A DNA stretch of 64,000 bases. Origin: Amphiura filiformis (taxonomy: Eukaryota > Echinodermata > Ophiuroidea > Amphilepidida > Amphiuridae). The translations under genes were made by a program, and so were the position numbers. The DNA is taken from the NCBI RefSeq assembly GCF_039555335.1, contig NC_092647.1, positions 15,486,094 to 15,550,093 of the forward strand. The letters run 5' to 3'. Within the stretch, counting starts at the first letter, position 1, and the number at the start of each line of letters is the position of its first letter. Positions 24,347 to 36,208 of the stretch are shown in pieces. Below the pieces are notes generated by a model. The model searched no databases and was not told the DNA's origin. It worked only from the letters and a program-made list of their open reading frames with translations.

Positions 24347-24583
24347 CGTACAATATTGTATGTACAATATGTACGTTATTTATCTATTGCCATTCTATTT
24401 CCAGTAATGTTTAAGTTCTAACGAATGTTTGATGACGAAAATCGATAATATGTTACATACAATATCTAGCAGAAATATATTATCGATTTTACGTCATCAA
24501 ACATTCGTTAGAACTTAAACATTACTGGAAATAGAATGGCAATAGATTAAATAACGTACATATTGTACATACAATATTGTACG
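24347..24583. repeat. Near-perfect 237-bp palindrome
   Basis: Left arm 24347-24455 (CGTACAATATTGTATGTAC, then CTATTGCCATTCTATTTCC and TCTAACGAATGTTTGATGAC) is repeated in inverted orientation in 24472-24583 with only a handful of differences. The unpaired centre is ~16-20 bp. The arms start and end with CGTACAATATTG / CAATATTGTACG, themselves palindromic. It could be a young foldback MITE without a clear target duplication. The overlapping short frame is not a gene. Confidence 0.9.
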
Positions 24584-24654
24584 TACAATAAAAAGTCTGT
24601 ATACTGCTTAATTGCCCTGAGCAAACTTTGTTCTCTCCTTACCAGACCAGATTG

Positions 24655-25423
24655 TTCATACTGATGTGGGTTTTTTTTGGGTTTTTTATGATTGTTTTAT
24701 TATTAATATTTATTATTTTAATAAGGTCCAGTGAGAGTGTTCATTTTATCATTCCTCGCATTGTTCATACTGAGTTTTTTTTGTTTTTTTGTTTTTTTAT
24801 ATTATTGTTTTATTGTTAATATTTATTATCTTCATTAACTGGGGAACTTTTGCTGTTTATTCTTTGCTTTGTTTTATATAATTGTTTTATTGTTAATATT
24901 CATTATTTTAATATAACTGGGGAACTTTTGCAGGTTGTTTTCTTCTTTTTTATATAATTGTTTTTTATTGTTAATATTTATTATTTTAATATAACTGGGG
25001 AACTTTTACAGGTTTTTTTTTGTTTGTTTTTTTTCTTTTTTATATAGTTGTTTTATTAATTTAATATAACTGGGGAACTTTTACAGTTTTTGTTTTTGCT
25101 TTTTTATATAATTGTTTTATTGTTAATATTTATTATATTAATACAACTGGGGAACTTTTCCAGTTTTTTTTGTTTTTGTTTTTGCTTTTTTTATGTAATT
25201 GTTTTATTGTTAATATTTATTATTTTAATATAACTGGGGAACTTTTACAGGTTTTTTTTTTTGCTTTTTTTTGTTCTTTTTTGTTTTTTATTGTTAATAT
25301 TTATTATTTTAATATAACTGGGGAACTTTGTCAGTTTTTTTAAATATTTTTTTTGTTGTTTTTTTATATAATTGTTTTATTGTTAATATTTATTATTTTA
25401 ATATAACTGGGGAAGTTTTGCAG
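24655..25423. repeat. 75-90-bp minisatellite, ~8 units
   Basis: Units contain ATAATTGTTTTATTGTTAAT, ATTTATTATTTTAATATAAC and TGGGGAACTTTT followed by a variable T-rich linker. The word CTGGGGAA recurs at about 24839, 24918, 24996, 25070, 25147, 25234, 25319 and 25408. Unit length varies through T-tract length. The first unit is diverged. Confidence 0.9.
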
Positions 25424-25544
25424 TCAGAGACTTTTGAATTTGAATTTGTTGATCCTAAATGAGGACATTGTCACAAAAGTTGTGTTTGAATTTGAGGCTG
25501 ATTTAGCATTCAGATCCTTATACCCTGCTTGTCATCAAACACAA

Positions 25545-25660
25545 AATGTTTTCAAAAACATCAAACCCACAATCTTCTTTTTTTTAAATGTTTGCAACAA
25601 GTATTTTACAATAATATTTTGACAACATTTCAAAAATGTTGTTAGTTTTTATGCAAGATA
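25545..25660. mobile_element. Fragment of the 448-1111 MITE family
   Basis: CATCAAACACAAAATGTTTTC resembles the CAGCAAACAC end, and AAATGTTTGCAACAAGTATT plus TTACAATAATATTTTGACAAC match 910-960. No matching right end was found, so it is truncated. Confidence 0.5.
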
Positions 25661-26517
25661 ATGTTTCATACCTTTAATTCATTTAATGCATTTGAGGGTT
25701 AATAAAAGAAACAAACAAACCAAGAAATAAAGAAATAAATAAAAAATGTTGCAAAAAGTTGAAGCCATACCGGTATTCAAATAGGCCTACATGTATTATA
25801 GATATTACAACTTTATGGAAAAATATCAAATTTTGTCTCTAATACACAGCTTTTGGCTTAAGTAGCAGGTTATAGGCCCGGGTTATAGGGCCTATGTTAG
25901 CATATCTATATGCTCTATACTAACAAAGGTACACAAAACTGAATAAGAATTCTGATGTTTTTTACGATTTTCTGAATGAGCTTATTGCTGAATAGGGTTT
26001 AACAGTATAGGCCTACATTTTCTGTAGGCTACTGCTGGCATTTCCCTTTTTGAAACTTTTTTCATATGAACAACATAGGCCTACATACATACACATGCAT
26101 AGTCCCAATACTAGTTACTACCCAGCAGTCCTAATGAGAATTTATCCTTCAAGATATAATTCCCAAACATTTAAAATATTGTATGCTTTTGCCACATGGG
26201 ATGTACTGATAGTGTCTTTAATAAACGTAGTCTTCATAATTGATGTGGCAAGGAATATAAAAATGTGGATTTAGAAATTATTCAACAATTTGAAAAGTTT
26301 TGTATTAGTGCGTTCAATGTGAGCATCAGAAAATGGAGGCGCTATTCATTTTTCCAATCAAATCCAGGCAGTGGTAGTCAAGTAAATTTTGATGCCGCTT
26401 TTGGGTTATAACGAAAATAACTCGGGGAAAATAACAAACTTTTGTCAAATCATTCTGCCCCACATAATCATATCCCAGGTTAGTTATTCTCATTCTAAAT
26501 CCATCAATGTAGAAGAA
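25661..26517. other. Nothing recognised
   Basis: AT-rich, with several AGGCCTAC words that are common throughout this genome segment. No exon or element was recognised. Confidence 0.4.
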
Positions 26518-27305
26518 TTAATGTGTAATTTTAAATCGAATTAGATGTAGCGTGGGTCATCGGTGTGTGTGGGTGTGTGTTGGGGGGGCGGGTACCGGGG
26601 GGGCATTTTCCTCCGTGCCCCTATGACGCTACGCCACTGAATCGTGCTTTATAATTCCGCCGCGCCAGGGGGCTTCAAAAAATAAGATTTCTACGATTTT
26701 AATTGATTTGGTTTGAAGTTTACAAACCTGCACGGGTCATTAAACCCTCCCAAACTTGTTTTTATGAAGGGGAGGGCCGGAGGTAATTATTACACAATTT
26801 TTAACTACTGGACGCTTGCAATTAATTATTAAGGTGATTTTCTTTTATTTAAAGAAAAATTGAGCATAGGCCTACAGCACGTGTTTTGGGTATAGGCCTA
26901 AAATTGGGCAAAAACGGCATTTGCCATTTTTCGGAAAAACATTCTCATTACGTAACTAAGACAAATAGAAAAAAATATTTGATACTTTTGATAGTTTTAG
27001 ATGTTAATGTGTAATTTTAAAAAGAATTAGGTCTATAGATGCAAATTGTGCTTTATATAATTCCGGAGGGCTTCAAAGTTGAACAATCGAGATGTGAAGA
27101 AATTTAATAAGATTTCAACGATTTTAATTGTTGGTTATAAATCTGCACGGGTCCTCAAACCCTCACAAACCTTGCTTTTATTGGGGGGGGGGGTAATTAT
27201 TACACAATTTATAGACACTGGACCCTTGTAATTAGGCCTACTATCTTTTATTCAAAGAAAATTTGAGCATTTAGAGGTAAAACTAGATAGGCCTACAACA
27301 CGTGT
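26518..27305. repeat. Diverged tandem segment duplication
   Basis: Unit 1 (26518-26885) and unit 2 (27003-27305) share in order TAATGTGTAATTTTAAA, TTTATAATTCCG, ACGATTTTAATTG, CTGCACGGGTC, TTAAACCCTC-like text, GGTAATTATTACACAATTT and TAGGCCTACA(G/A)CACGTGTT. Unit 1 contains a CAGTGGCGTAGC-type insert that unit 2 lacks. No protein-coding similarity was recognised. Confidence 0.75.
26546..26640. mobile_element. Truncated hAT-like MITE inside duplicated unit
   Basis: The right end GACGCTACGCCACTG is intact and the body (GTGGGTCATCGG, GGGCATTTTCCTC, GCCCCTATGACG) matches the 8889-9064 family. The left end has lost CAGTGGCG. Its absence from the paired unit at 27003-27305 indicates insertion after the duplication. 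Confidence 0.6.
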
Positions 27306-29172
27306 TCAAGGCCTAATGCGAGAATAACGTGCTCGTTTTAATGAGTCAGGACCTCAACATTAAAAATCTGTTCAAAAAATGTTTCAAATCGATAGGCCAG
27401 AACTGGTTAAATGAGGTTCAATTGTTGGCTGAAATTCGTGAGGGCGCGTTCAAGTGCCCGTAGGCCTAGCTCTAAAGTTCATCTAGATTGGTCACAAAAA
27501 AACTAAATTTTTTTTAATTTCAGATTTTATACTTTAAGAAAATCCATGCGACATTGTCTCAACTTTGAGACTAAGGGTAGAAAAACGATTTTACTTTCTT
27601 GTATTTCTACGTACATTTCAATGGGACGATTATTTAGTGGTGTGCCCCCACAAATCCTTTACCGACGAGCTGCTTATAGCGAAGCTCCAGCTGGTCTTGC
27701 ATAAAAAAAATTACGTAAAAGTAGAGTGGTTTTTTCCCCAAAATTTCAAGTATTTCAGCTGTTCCAAACTTCAACATCAATACTTTGCAATAAACAAGTA
27801 AGTAATGAAAACAATATGATATGAATTTAGTAATTTTAGTGCTTTAAGTATGTGAAACAAACGGGCGCACGGTCATGAAGGTCTATATCATGATTATAAA
27901 TATAATAAGCTTATCCATGTACATGATGTATCAGCCTGCTTATTTACTTTTACTATTCCACACAAAAATCCTATACCATTCCAGTTGTAGTAACTACAGT
28001 GCCGTACTATTACGCTGACTTTCCTATTCGACGAGGAGGACGATTTCGACCTCCTCGTTTGTTTACAAACAGAGAGGTAGACAAAGGGTCTGTCAAAACT
28101 GTTCCGCTTGTCCAAATACTCAAGTATCAAAAGGATGGTACACAATAGTGAAATGCCCTGGCCTACGGGTGTATTCCCATCTTTTCTGGTATTAATGTTT
28201 CTTTTTTTATTGATAAATAATGTAATATTTAAGCTTGACCGTGACTACGCATTCTGCAAAGTCACTGACCTTCGACCAACGTGTGAGACCCTGGACGCAT
28301 GATTGACAGCTTCGGGACGCATCTGACTTGTTGTTTCAGTGTTCAGCATAGGGCGCAGATCCAGGCATGGCGTATTTTCGATCTTTTCTATTTCATATAG
28401 AAACCAAATTATCCCCTGTTTTGCATTGTCATCTTCTTATCCAAATTAGCGGTGATTGTTTCTTAGGTCCCATTGTTTTCCCCTCTCTTAATAGCTTTTG
28501 CGTCACCCTTTTCGGCACGTAGAAAAGCGGCGAAAGGGAAACGCACTACGCAGTATGGAGACGGGAAAATGCAGTGGTTAACTCCACTTTCCGATTGGCT
28601 GGTTGTAGTCGTGGCATCGACTAGTTGAGAGGGCGGGCTTTCATTGCGTCTCCCTCTCAGCTAGGCGACGACAAGGCGTCACTTTTCAGTTGGAGCTCTT
28701 TCATTTCACACGTATATTATTTTCTATGCTGCATTGATGACCGATATGATTTATGGACTATAGACATACATTCACAGAGCGGCAGACTTTGTAACTAGGA
28801 TTCTTTATGGATAAATAAATTATGTTTTACTGTTGGATATAACATCATTCATCTCTTTTAGCTCCATTTTCTGCTGTCTTCGTTTATTTTATCATCCTTG
28901 TCCATTTTGCCCATCTGGTTCTGGGTCAAAGCATTACAATAGAGTGATTCACGCAACATGAATAGGGGATTAAAAAACTGAAGTAGGACCATGTGCTTCT
29001 TTTGTCCACTTTGCCATCAAGATTTCGAATAGAAACAGTTCAGACCCAGAACAGTCCTCATGTCAGAAATTAATATTTTGTTCTGGGTCTGATTATTCGG
29101 ACTATAGTAACTACAAATTTCGAACGTTTTAAGGACTTGTTCTCAAGTTGTAGAAGGTGCCATAGGGTGTCT
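27306..29172. other. No gene recognised; possible promoter-like patch
   Basis: Positions 28560-28690 are relatively GC-rich for this window and hold an inverted CCAAT motif (ATTGG, 28594-28598) and a GC box (GGGCGGG, 28631-28637). No associated first exon could be defined on either strand. Everything else in this stretch is unclassified. Confidence 0.3.
28560..28690. promoter_or_regulatory. Possible promoter (CCAAT + GC box)
   Basis: ATTGG at 28594-28598 and GGGCGGG at 28631-28637 are 32 bp apart inside a locally GC-richer segment. In animal promoters these bind NF-Y and Sp1-type factors. The sequence alone does not show which transcript, if any, starts here; the next gene downstream begins coding 9.4 kb away. 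Confidence 0.2.
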
Positions 29173-29310
29173 TCAGTGTTGGAGGACTCGGGACTCGGAC
29201 TCGGACTCGAGTCCTTTTTTCAAGGACTCGGACTTGGACTCGGAAGCTAAGGACTTGGACTCAGACTCGGACCCCCAAGGACTCGGGGACTCGGCTTCGA
29301 GCCCTCCTTG
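29173..29310. repeat. GGACTCGGACTCGG-rich element end
   Basis: It starts CAGTGTTGGAGGACTCGG and continues with about ten variants of GGACTCGGACTC, ending near CTCCTTGAGTCC. The CAGTGTTG start looks like a terminal repeat. A matching opposite end (CTACAACACTG at 33083-33093) with the same GGACTCGG content is 3.8 kb away. The Ser/Glu-rich open frame is a translation of the repeat. Confidence 0.6.
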
Positions 29311-30050
29311 AGTCCGGCAAAATAGGGTCTTTTTAGGTCTTTTATTTTCGTTCATTGTAAACTTCTTATGCTTGATCAATGATCACATCACATGATTTAT
29401 AATTTAAGTAATTTTGCATGCAAATAAATTCAGTTTGTAAATAAAAGTACAACCAAAAAGCAAGATTGCTTTCAGTTATATCTTTAATTGGTTAAATCGA
29501 TTTAAATCATTGACATGACTGCTTTGTAAGATGCAAGTCTAGAATGTATGAATAATAATAATACTCTGGGCACTCAAGATAAATTGTGGTAAGGGTGTGT
29601 GGTGCTGAACTTTGGGAACTAATTTGGTGGCAAAATAAGGGCTTGATGAACTGAAATTTCAACATTTTTGTGGAGGTATGTGAACTAGAATTGGGCCAAA
29701 TTATAAGCTTTGGAGCTAACAAATTCAAAATGTTTCCAAATTTGAGAGTGTTAGGCTCAATGAACTGGAGCATGATACAAATGTGTTAAGGAAGTGCCGG
29801 AGAGCCTGAAAAAAGGGACCCTTGACCGCCGTACATACCCGTACCACCATGTGGTGACCCCCCCACCCCGGAATAATACTGCATACAATGTAGACCTACA
29901 GCCAGATCCAACACCTCTTCGTTTGGCACCTGGGGTTTGGTAGTGACGTCATATTTTGATTGTAATATTGCATCTTTTGCCTCTCTATAACACAAGCCTA
30001 ATAAGTTTACTGTGAGTGTGTGATTATACTTTGTTTCCAAGGTATGCTAC
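29311..30050. other. Nothing recognised
   Basis: No exon or repeat was recognised. An 84-codon minus-strand frame (29786-30040) has no recognisable motif and no splice context. Confidence 0.35.
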
Positions 30051-32430
30051 TGTAGCGGGGGTTCGAAATTGTCACAAATCTATACTAATAAAATAATAAG
30101 CGGTCTCTGTCTGTCTGTCTCTCTGTCTGTCCGGCTATGCGTTCATTGGCCGCCGACGATCGAGCGAAATTTCGGATATGGATAGGTGACGGAAAAGCAT
30201 GTTGCCAGGGTGGTTTTCAAGGGCCCCTCGAGGTCAAAGGTCATCTAGGGGAAAAATACCCCAACTGGATAGCAAAAGCAGCAGCAAGTGGATACAAATA
30301 TGTGTACTGGGCAACTCTGAACATGTTTCATCCAGCTTTTGGCTATCTGCCCAATTTGAAATGCACTGTAATGTCTACCCAGAATGCATTGCTGCAAAGC
30401 TACAGGTGCACTAGTGTCATAAAAAAAAGGGGAGAAGACAAATCATGTCTGACACCGTCTAAATATCAAAGTTACATGCGATGGCGCACTTTACAATAAT
30501 CGCATATGTTGACGATTAACGCAGTTGGCTAGTAATCGAGATTTGTTATGGTGTGAAATTTTGAAGGGTTGCGAAACAATATTTTTGCGTGTATTGACAG
30601 ACAGAAATCGAGGTAGAAACGGGAGGTTTCCAGGTAACAGTAAATTTTGATTATCAATCTTAAAAATATAACATGTATGGAATCCAGTGGGACCTGAGGC
30701 GAGTGTTTTGGATAGCGTTTTGGCGGTGTAAAATAGGATTTTATGCGAGCAATTTTGGTATTCAGATATTAAAATATGTGTTCTTAATAGTGTGTGCTAC
30801 TAATCTGTGTACCTAATTCAGGACCAAATATATAGGTACATTTTTATATTGTGATTTCTTGTTTACCAAAGATATCATTCCAAAATGTGAGTTTGTGAAG
30901 TCGAGGTATAAGTCGAGTTCAGACGAGTTATCATTTATTCCTTTTATTTTCAACCAAATATGTAGGTCCTCTATTTGGAAGTTATCAAAGCGTTATTTAT
31001 TTTGTGAGCCCAGTAGGCCTTCACTAGTTAGTATCAATATTTTCCAAAAGAAGGTAACTCGTCCACAATGTTTTGATATATTATACATGTAACACAAAAT
31101 ACTTTTGCATGCTTTGTTAAAATTGTATGTTATAAGAATGAATCCTTGCTATTAATATTATGTGCACTATTCTGTCAATTGCCGCAAATTGCCGCATCTA
31201 AAGTTCGCACATGCCAAGAGAGTTATGTGTTGGCAAGTTTTGATTTTCTTTGAGGAGTTATGGGGCGAGTTGGTCATAAACTGTCATGTTGTGGGGAAAT
31301 ACACACATGAACCCAAAATTTGCTCATTTGTGTTATTTTTATGTGATGTGATTAATGATAGTCGAGAATTAGATATCATTGTCATTTTCACTTAGTGCAC
31401 CAGTAGCAAGTATTCGTAATAATTGATTATCTCATGTCTTTTAATATATTATGTGTGATCTTGCAACAAATAATGTATAATGTTCGATAATGACCATGCA
31501 TGAGTGTGCTTATGCTGAATGGTTTTGTCAGTTAGGAGTTATTATTGGCGAGTATACGGATTAAGGAGTTCCTCGATATACTTTGTCAGTAGGCGTCGTG
31601 ATAGTCTCATACCAATTTGACCTTTATGAGTTCTTTTATGGGGAGTTGGCGAGATGTTTTATAAAAAGGGTCACCTGTCAGATTATTCAGTGAGTCACTC
31701 CGGTCATTTGTGTTGCAATGTCATGTTATATTTTATGTATAGAAAGTTAGAAACTAAGCAAATATTTATTTATTTTTGTCTTTATACAGTTTCAAAACTT
31801 CGTATCCAAGTTTCGCAATTCACCTGTATACAGTTTTAATTCTCTCAAGAGCTCACAAGTTTCAAAGTTTCGATCTTGTGGTTTCAAGTTTCAAATGCAA
31901 CTTCGTATCCAAGTTTCGAATTCCACCCAGTCTAAAGTTCAGATACAGTTTTGAAATTCACCTTTTCTTACGGTTCCAAATGCAACTTTAAACTTAAGAG
32001 GGAATATAGTTCAAGGTTGGACTATATTGTGAGCATGAGCATTCCTTGGTTGACTGAGTTGTAGTCAAACCTCAAGTCCAGTCCATCCAGGTTACATTAT
32101 GGGCTAGTGTAGTGTAGTCGTGTATTCCAAAATGAAGTAAATTGGGATTAACTGTGATGTGGTGATTGTTGTAAGATTATGTAAGGAGCAAGACAAAGTA
32201 AGGAGTAAGGATTATCACTAAGTGTGATCTATGTTAACTGAGTAAAGTATGGTGGAGAAATAAAGCAGTAGTCATAAAAGGAACCTCTGAGAGTTGTCAC
32301 CGTGTCCCCTTTCCAGTTGGTCCATCACAACGCCTCAGTGCGCCACCAGATTCCGGCTCTGGCCGACCCACCCCTTAAACCAGTTGATAACCACGTATAA
32401 CATCAGCACCAGCCGCTCGGTCCCGTTACA
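30051..32430. mobile_element. Candidate solo LTR, 2.38 kb
   Basis: It starts TGTAGCGGG and ends CCCGTTACA (inverted, one mismatch; TG...CA ends) and is flanked by CTAC on both sides (30047-30050, 32431-32434), a 4-bp target duplication as in LTR retroelements. Near the right end AATAAA (about 32261-32266) is followed by a GC-richer ~160-bp tail, as expected for the polyadenylation signal and R-U5. No internal gag-pol or second LTR was seen. The length is large for an LTR. It could instead be a TIR element; the left part has CTATACTAATAAAATAATAAG and a CTGT-repeat tract. Confidence 0.45.
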
Positions 32431-32435
32431 CTACC

Positions 32436-32835
32436 AAAGGGGCTGAGCAAAAATTATTAGCATTGGGGGAAGGTAAAATTGGGGGTTAAATTTTTTGACC
32501 GATTGAAAGGGAGGGTGGAAGCAATTTTTGGCAAGCCGAGAGGGGGGAACAAGCAATTTTTGGCACATATGGCTAAAAAGGCTTAGAAAACAGTAGGGAA
32601 ACGCATACATAATTCAAATTTCCCTGCTCAGCTAAGGCCAAGCAACATCTACATGTATAAACAATTTAAAGTTTGTAAATTGGGATCCCCCAAAATGGCA
32701 TGTGCAAAGGGGGTGCAAAGATTTTTGGCAGGCCGGGAGGGGGGGAGCAATTTTTGGCAGGCCGAGAGGGGATAAGCATTTTTTGCAAATTCACCCCTGC
32801 CCCAGGCTCCGCATAATTATTGCGCAGCCCCAAAA
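32436..32835. mobile_element. TIR element GGGGCTG..CAAAAATTATT
   Basis: The left end CAAAGGGGCTGAGCAAAAAT and right end ATTATTGCGCAGCCCCAAAA are inverted. The interior has GCAATTTTTGGCAGGCCGAGAGG words several times. It lies directly behind the candidate LTR. A related unbounded tract with CTGCCAAAATT/GGCCAGCC words lies at 45170-45410. Confidence 0.55.
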
Positions 32836-32974
32836 CAATACTAGGCATGCTATAGGTGGGACTAGCAAATTATGTATTTACAAGAAAATAATATAGAACT
32901 AAAATTCTGGTTAAGTATAGGCCTACGTTGATAAGGTATTGGTGAAAACCCCGGTGCTTGAATTTGATACATAA

Positions 32975-33093
32975 GGACTCGGACTCGAACATTGAGGACT
33001 CGGACTCGGACATCAGAAATTGGCAGGGACTCAGACTCGCGGACACCAAGGACTCTGACTCGGATGACGAGGACCCGGCTACAACACTGGTGT
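32975..33093. repeat. GGACTCGG-rich element, opposite end
   Basis: It contains AGGACTCGGACTCG four or five times and ends GGACCCGGCTACAACACTG, the inverse of a CAGTGTTGTAGCC-type terminus. It has the same repeat content as 29173-29310 and may be the other end of one interrupted element, or a separate truncated copy. Confidence 0.55.
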
Positions 33094-33210
33094 TAATTGT
33101 TTTCATTATAAATGTCGCAAAATATTGACAATAATTAACAACCTGTTTGACCTCTCAATATTCATATATTTATACATTGCTCCAAAGATATTCATCATTT
33201 TCTAACCCGG

Positions 33211-33699
33211 CACACCGACATCGCCTGGCTAATAATTATTTGGTGCAGCAGAGACACTAATTTTATATTGCGTTGGTCCTGGACTACAGCGCGCAGGATA
33301 TAATCTGCACTCACTACTCCAGTGTAGGCAGTATGACCATTGACCGCAATGTCGTATACAAGCTTACTCACACAGCGAGAAATCAATTACCCGGCTATTG
33401 TCAGTAGCCTTAGTCAGGTCACTTGGCTAATTATATGCGTCTCATAAGGTCGGAATAAAATGACCTTTCGTGGCTGTGGATTCAACCTACCATGGCGATT
33501 TCTACCATGGGTATATCGGGGCGATGTCACTGTGCCCGGTATCCGAAGATTTTCGTCTGATATCAAAATCGTGCATAGCAATTCACGTGTATCGATCCCG
33601 TGTATTCATTAACCCCAGATGGAAATAAATTAACCAAAAGCACCAATTTGCGTGTCTCTGCTGCACCAAATAATTATTAGCCAGGCGATGTCGGTGTGG
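33211..33699. mobile_element. MITE with ~48-bp near-perfect inverted ends
   Basis: The left end CACACCGACATCGCCTGGCT, followed by AATAATTATTTGGTGCAGC and AGAGACAC, is mirrored at 33652-33699 with no more than one or two differences. The element is 489 bp, non-coding and GC-richer than its flanks. No clear target duplication is seen. Near-identical ends suggest recent origin. Confidence 0.8.
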
Positions 33700-35116
33700 G
33701 ACATAATACCATAATTCTTTGAATTATGACATTATGTTGAACTTTGCTCTGTTGTCCTACAAACACAACAAATTTGGCTGATTACATTTAGGTGCAAGTT
33801 GGGACATGTATAAAAATTAAAAAAAAAAAAAAAAATCAGGTTTGAAAAAAATTAACCAATTTCATATAATAAGATCGTACATTATGGCTTTAACATATTT
33901 GCTAGTCAGCCAAATTGGCCTAAACCGGGGCCCAAACACAATACATATATTGAACATAGAAATTTAAAAGAAAAGGGTTGTCAAGGAAACCTACATAAAT
34001 ATGTTGTCTATACAGTATAGTATACTTCACTTGACCCAAATATATGATTTTTTTTGTGATGAGACATAATCGCACATGGAATTTTAGAGGGATTGTGATA
34101 GCAGTTCCACATAGAAAAGCTGCACTATCATGAGACTATGCTGTTTTGTTTTTTAATTGATGCATTAAATGTTGGCTGAATATTTTTGATGAAAGTCAAT
34201 CTTTGGCAAGATGTAACTGTGCTACGGAAAGTGCTATGACAAAACGGTTTTCAGTTTTGGTCTTTACTCGAGGACTTTAATTTAATTTGATATAAAATGA
34301 TGCAGTTTGATGGCAAATTTGAATTCACCTTTCATACCTATACATTGCTCACCTACCTGCGTTTTCATATGCAATTTTGTGGTGAAAAAGGATTACAAAT
34401 ATGTAATTTGCAATCATTTTTGGAGCAACGATTTCTTCGTACCGACGGCTAAGTGTGTATGTGAATGCACATTAAACACATAAACACATGCACAGCACCT
34501 GTTGGAACTCCCGGTAGGAGCCGGGAGTGTCAATTATTGGAACTGATACCATTCAGCAAATTACTTCAGTGGTATCCATCTGCCCTGTCTAGACTCGCTG
34601 AGTCTCATGGACGCCGTTCCTATGTCCATCAGACTCGTATTTCCCATTTTGGATGTCAATGGGAAATACACACTTAACGATTTGCGCCGTTAGAAACTTG
34701 AAAAAAATCTTTAAAATTTTATCAATGTATATAAAAGTGGTACCAACCTTATTGTGCTTGCTAATTTAAGACTCGGTTGAAACAAAATTAAGGGATCGAA
34801 TGCATTTTAGTGTCCAAAAGGCAAAATTATCGTCAAAGTTCTGCGAAATCGGCACCCTTGCGAAGGGTTCAGAATTGAATCGGGAGCGAAAATATCCGAT
34901 CTTTGCGATCAAAAACACAAAATTACAACTTTAAACATACTATTGGCAAAAGACATTATTACCAAACAATATAGAATAGAAAATTTGACATCATTTTCTC
35001 AAAATATTGAAGAAATTTGCTCACTAGACATCGAAAAAGTCGCAATCCAATTCCCGCTCAAACGCTGTGAGAAACTGAAAGTGCATAATCCCGACTAGCC
35101 CTGTCTGATTATCGCT
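33700..35116. other. No gene recognised
   Basis: A-rich tracts near 33815 and unclassified sequence. Positions 34437-34695 contain ACGGCTAAGTGTGTAT and ATACACACTTAACGATTTGC in inverted orientation ~230 bp apart, possibly another foldback repeat. The open frame at 34465-34677 lies inside it. Confidence 0.35.
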
Positions 35117-36208
35117 TTAAGGCCAGAGTAATGGAAGGCACATTCATCCACGCCCGAATTTGAGATTTCTTGATATTTATCAACACTAAGATGTATTCTT
35201 TCACTTGAAACTGATAAAATACAACTTGTTAATATTTACACATATTTTTGCTTGATTTATTTCACTCTTTTCAACTCTTAAAAAGTCACATGGCTCAAGA
35301 CAGCTTAGTAAATTGGCGGGAAATAATGAGTCAGGAATGCGCGAATGCAAAATATTGTAATTACGCGGGGGATTCGCGTCGTGTGACACGCCGTAACTCT
35401 GCGCGTATGTCCAACGCAGTCAAGGCGCATTCGGTATGTTTTTAACGCCGGCAAATGCGGTGTAAACAAAACACAAATTTGCAGTCAAAATGCCACTTAG
35501 ATTTTTTAATTATTTTGAATTTTGGCGCACTAAAAGCAGACATTGTAAATTCATTGTTGCAAAAAGATGCATATTAAGACCATGCACCAGGTACAGCTTT
35601 TACAAGCGTGAAAGTCTTGCCGTTTTAAAATATAAGGACATTTTGTGCATAATTTTGACATTTTTCACTAAACGTCGATTTCTCATAGTTCACTTTTGAC
35701 AATATTGCACGATTTTTGTGACAAGATAACTCGAAAAATATGCAAGCAAAAGGTAAACTTTTTTCACTATCGTTTAGAGTACATCAAAGTCTAGGGAAGG
35801 TTTTCTTATTTTTTCAAAATATTTGTTTTAAACAAAAATATACACCATTATGTGCAATTTTTAGCTGAATAGAATGACTTTTTCACATGTTTTTTCAATA
35901 TTTCAAAAAAAAAGACGAATTTCAAAAAATAAAAAACCTTCCCTAAGTTCATGTCTCTTCGTCATTAAAAGCTAACTGATTTTTTTTACTCGAACTGATT
36001 TTTTTTTGTTGTCACAAAAAATTGGGGTAAAAAGTGATTTTTGTGATTTTATCAAAACTCGAGATTTTTGAAAAAATCTGACGTCACCATGGGATTCCTT
36101 GACTCATTTCCTTTCCAAAAATGTATAGTTTTATATACTTTTGAGATACAATTCAGAAATAGTGAAGCTCGAAAAGGTCCATGTTCTCTCCCATTACTCT
36201 GCCCTTAA
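35117..36208. mobile_element. TTAA-flanked TIR element, family C
   Basis: TTAA plus GGCCAGAGTAATGG at the left is mirrored by CCATTACTCTGCCC plus TTAA at the right (36205-36208). The ~1.1-kb body includes symmetric text (TTCCCTAA and AGGGAAGG around 35790-35945, with TTTTCAAAATA/TATTTCAAAA) suggesting internal inverted structure. No transposase was recognised. Confidence 0.6.

Noticed and set aside
29173-29379. Ser/Glu-rich protein frame
   Set aside because: It is a direct translation of the GGACTCGG repeat.
30137-30499. 120-codon plus-strand frame
   Set aside because: It lies in the candidate LTR, has no recognisable domain and starts in a CTGT-repeat context.
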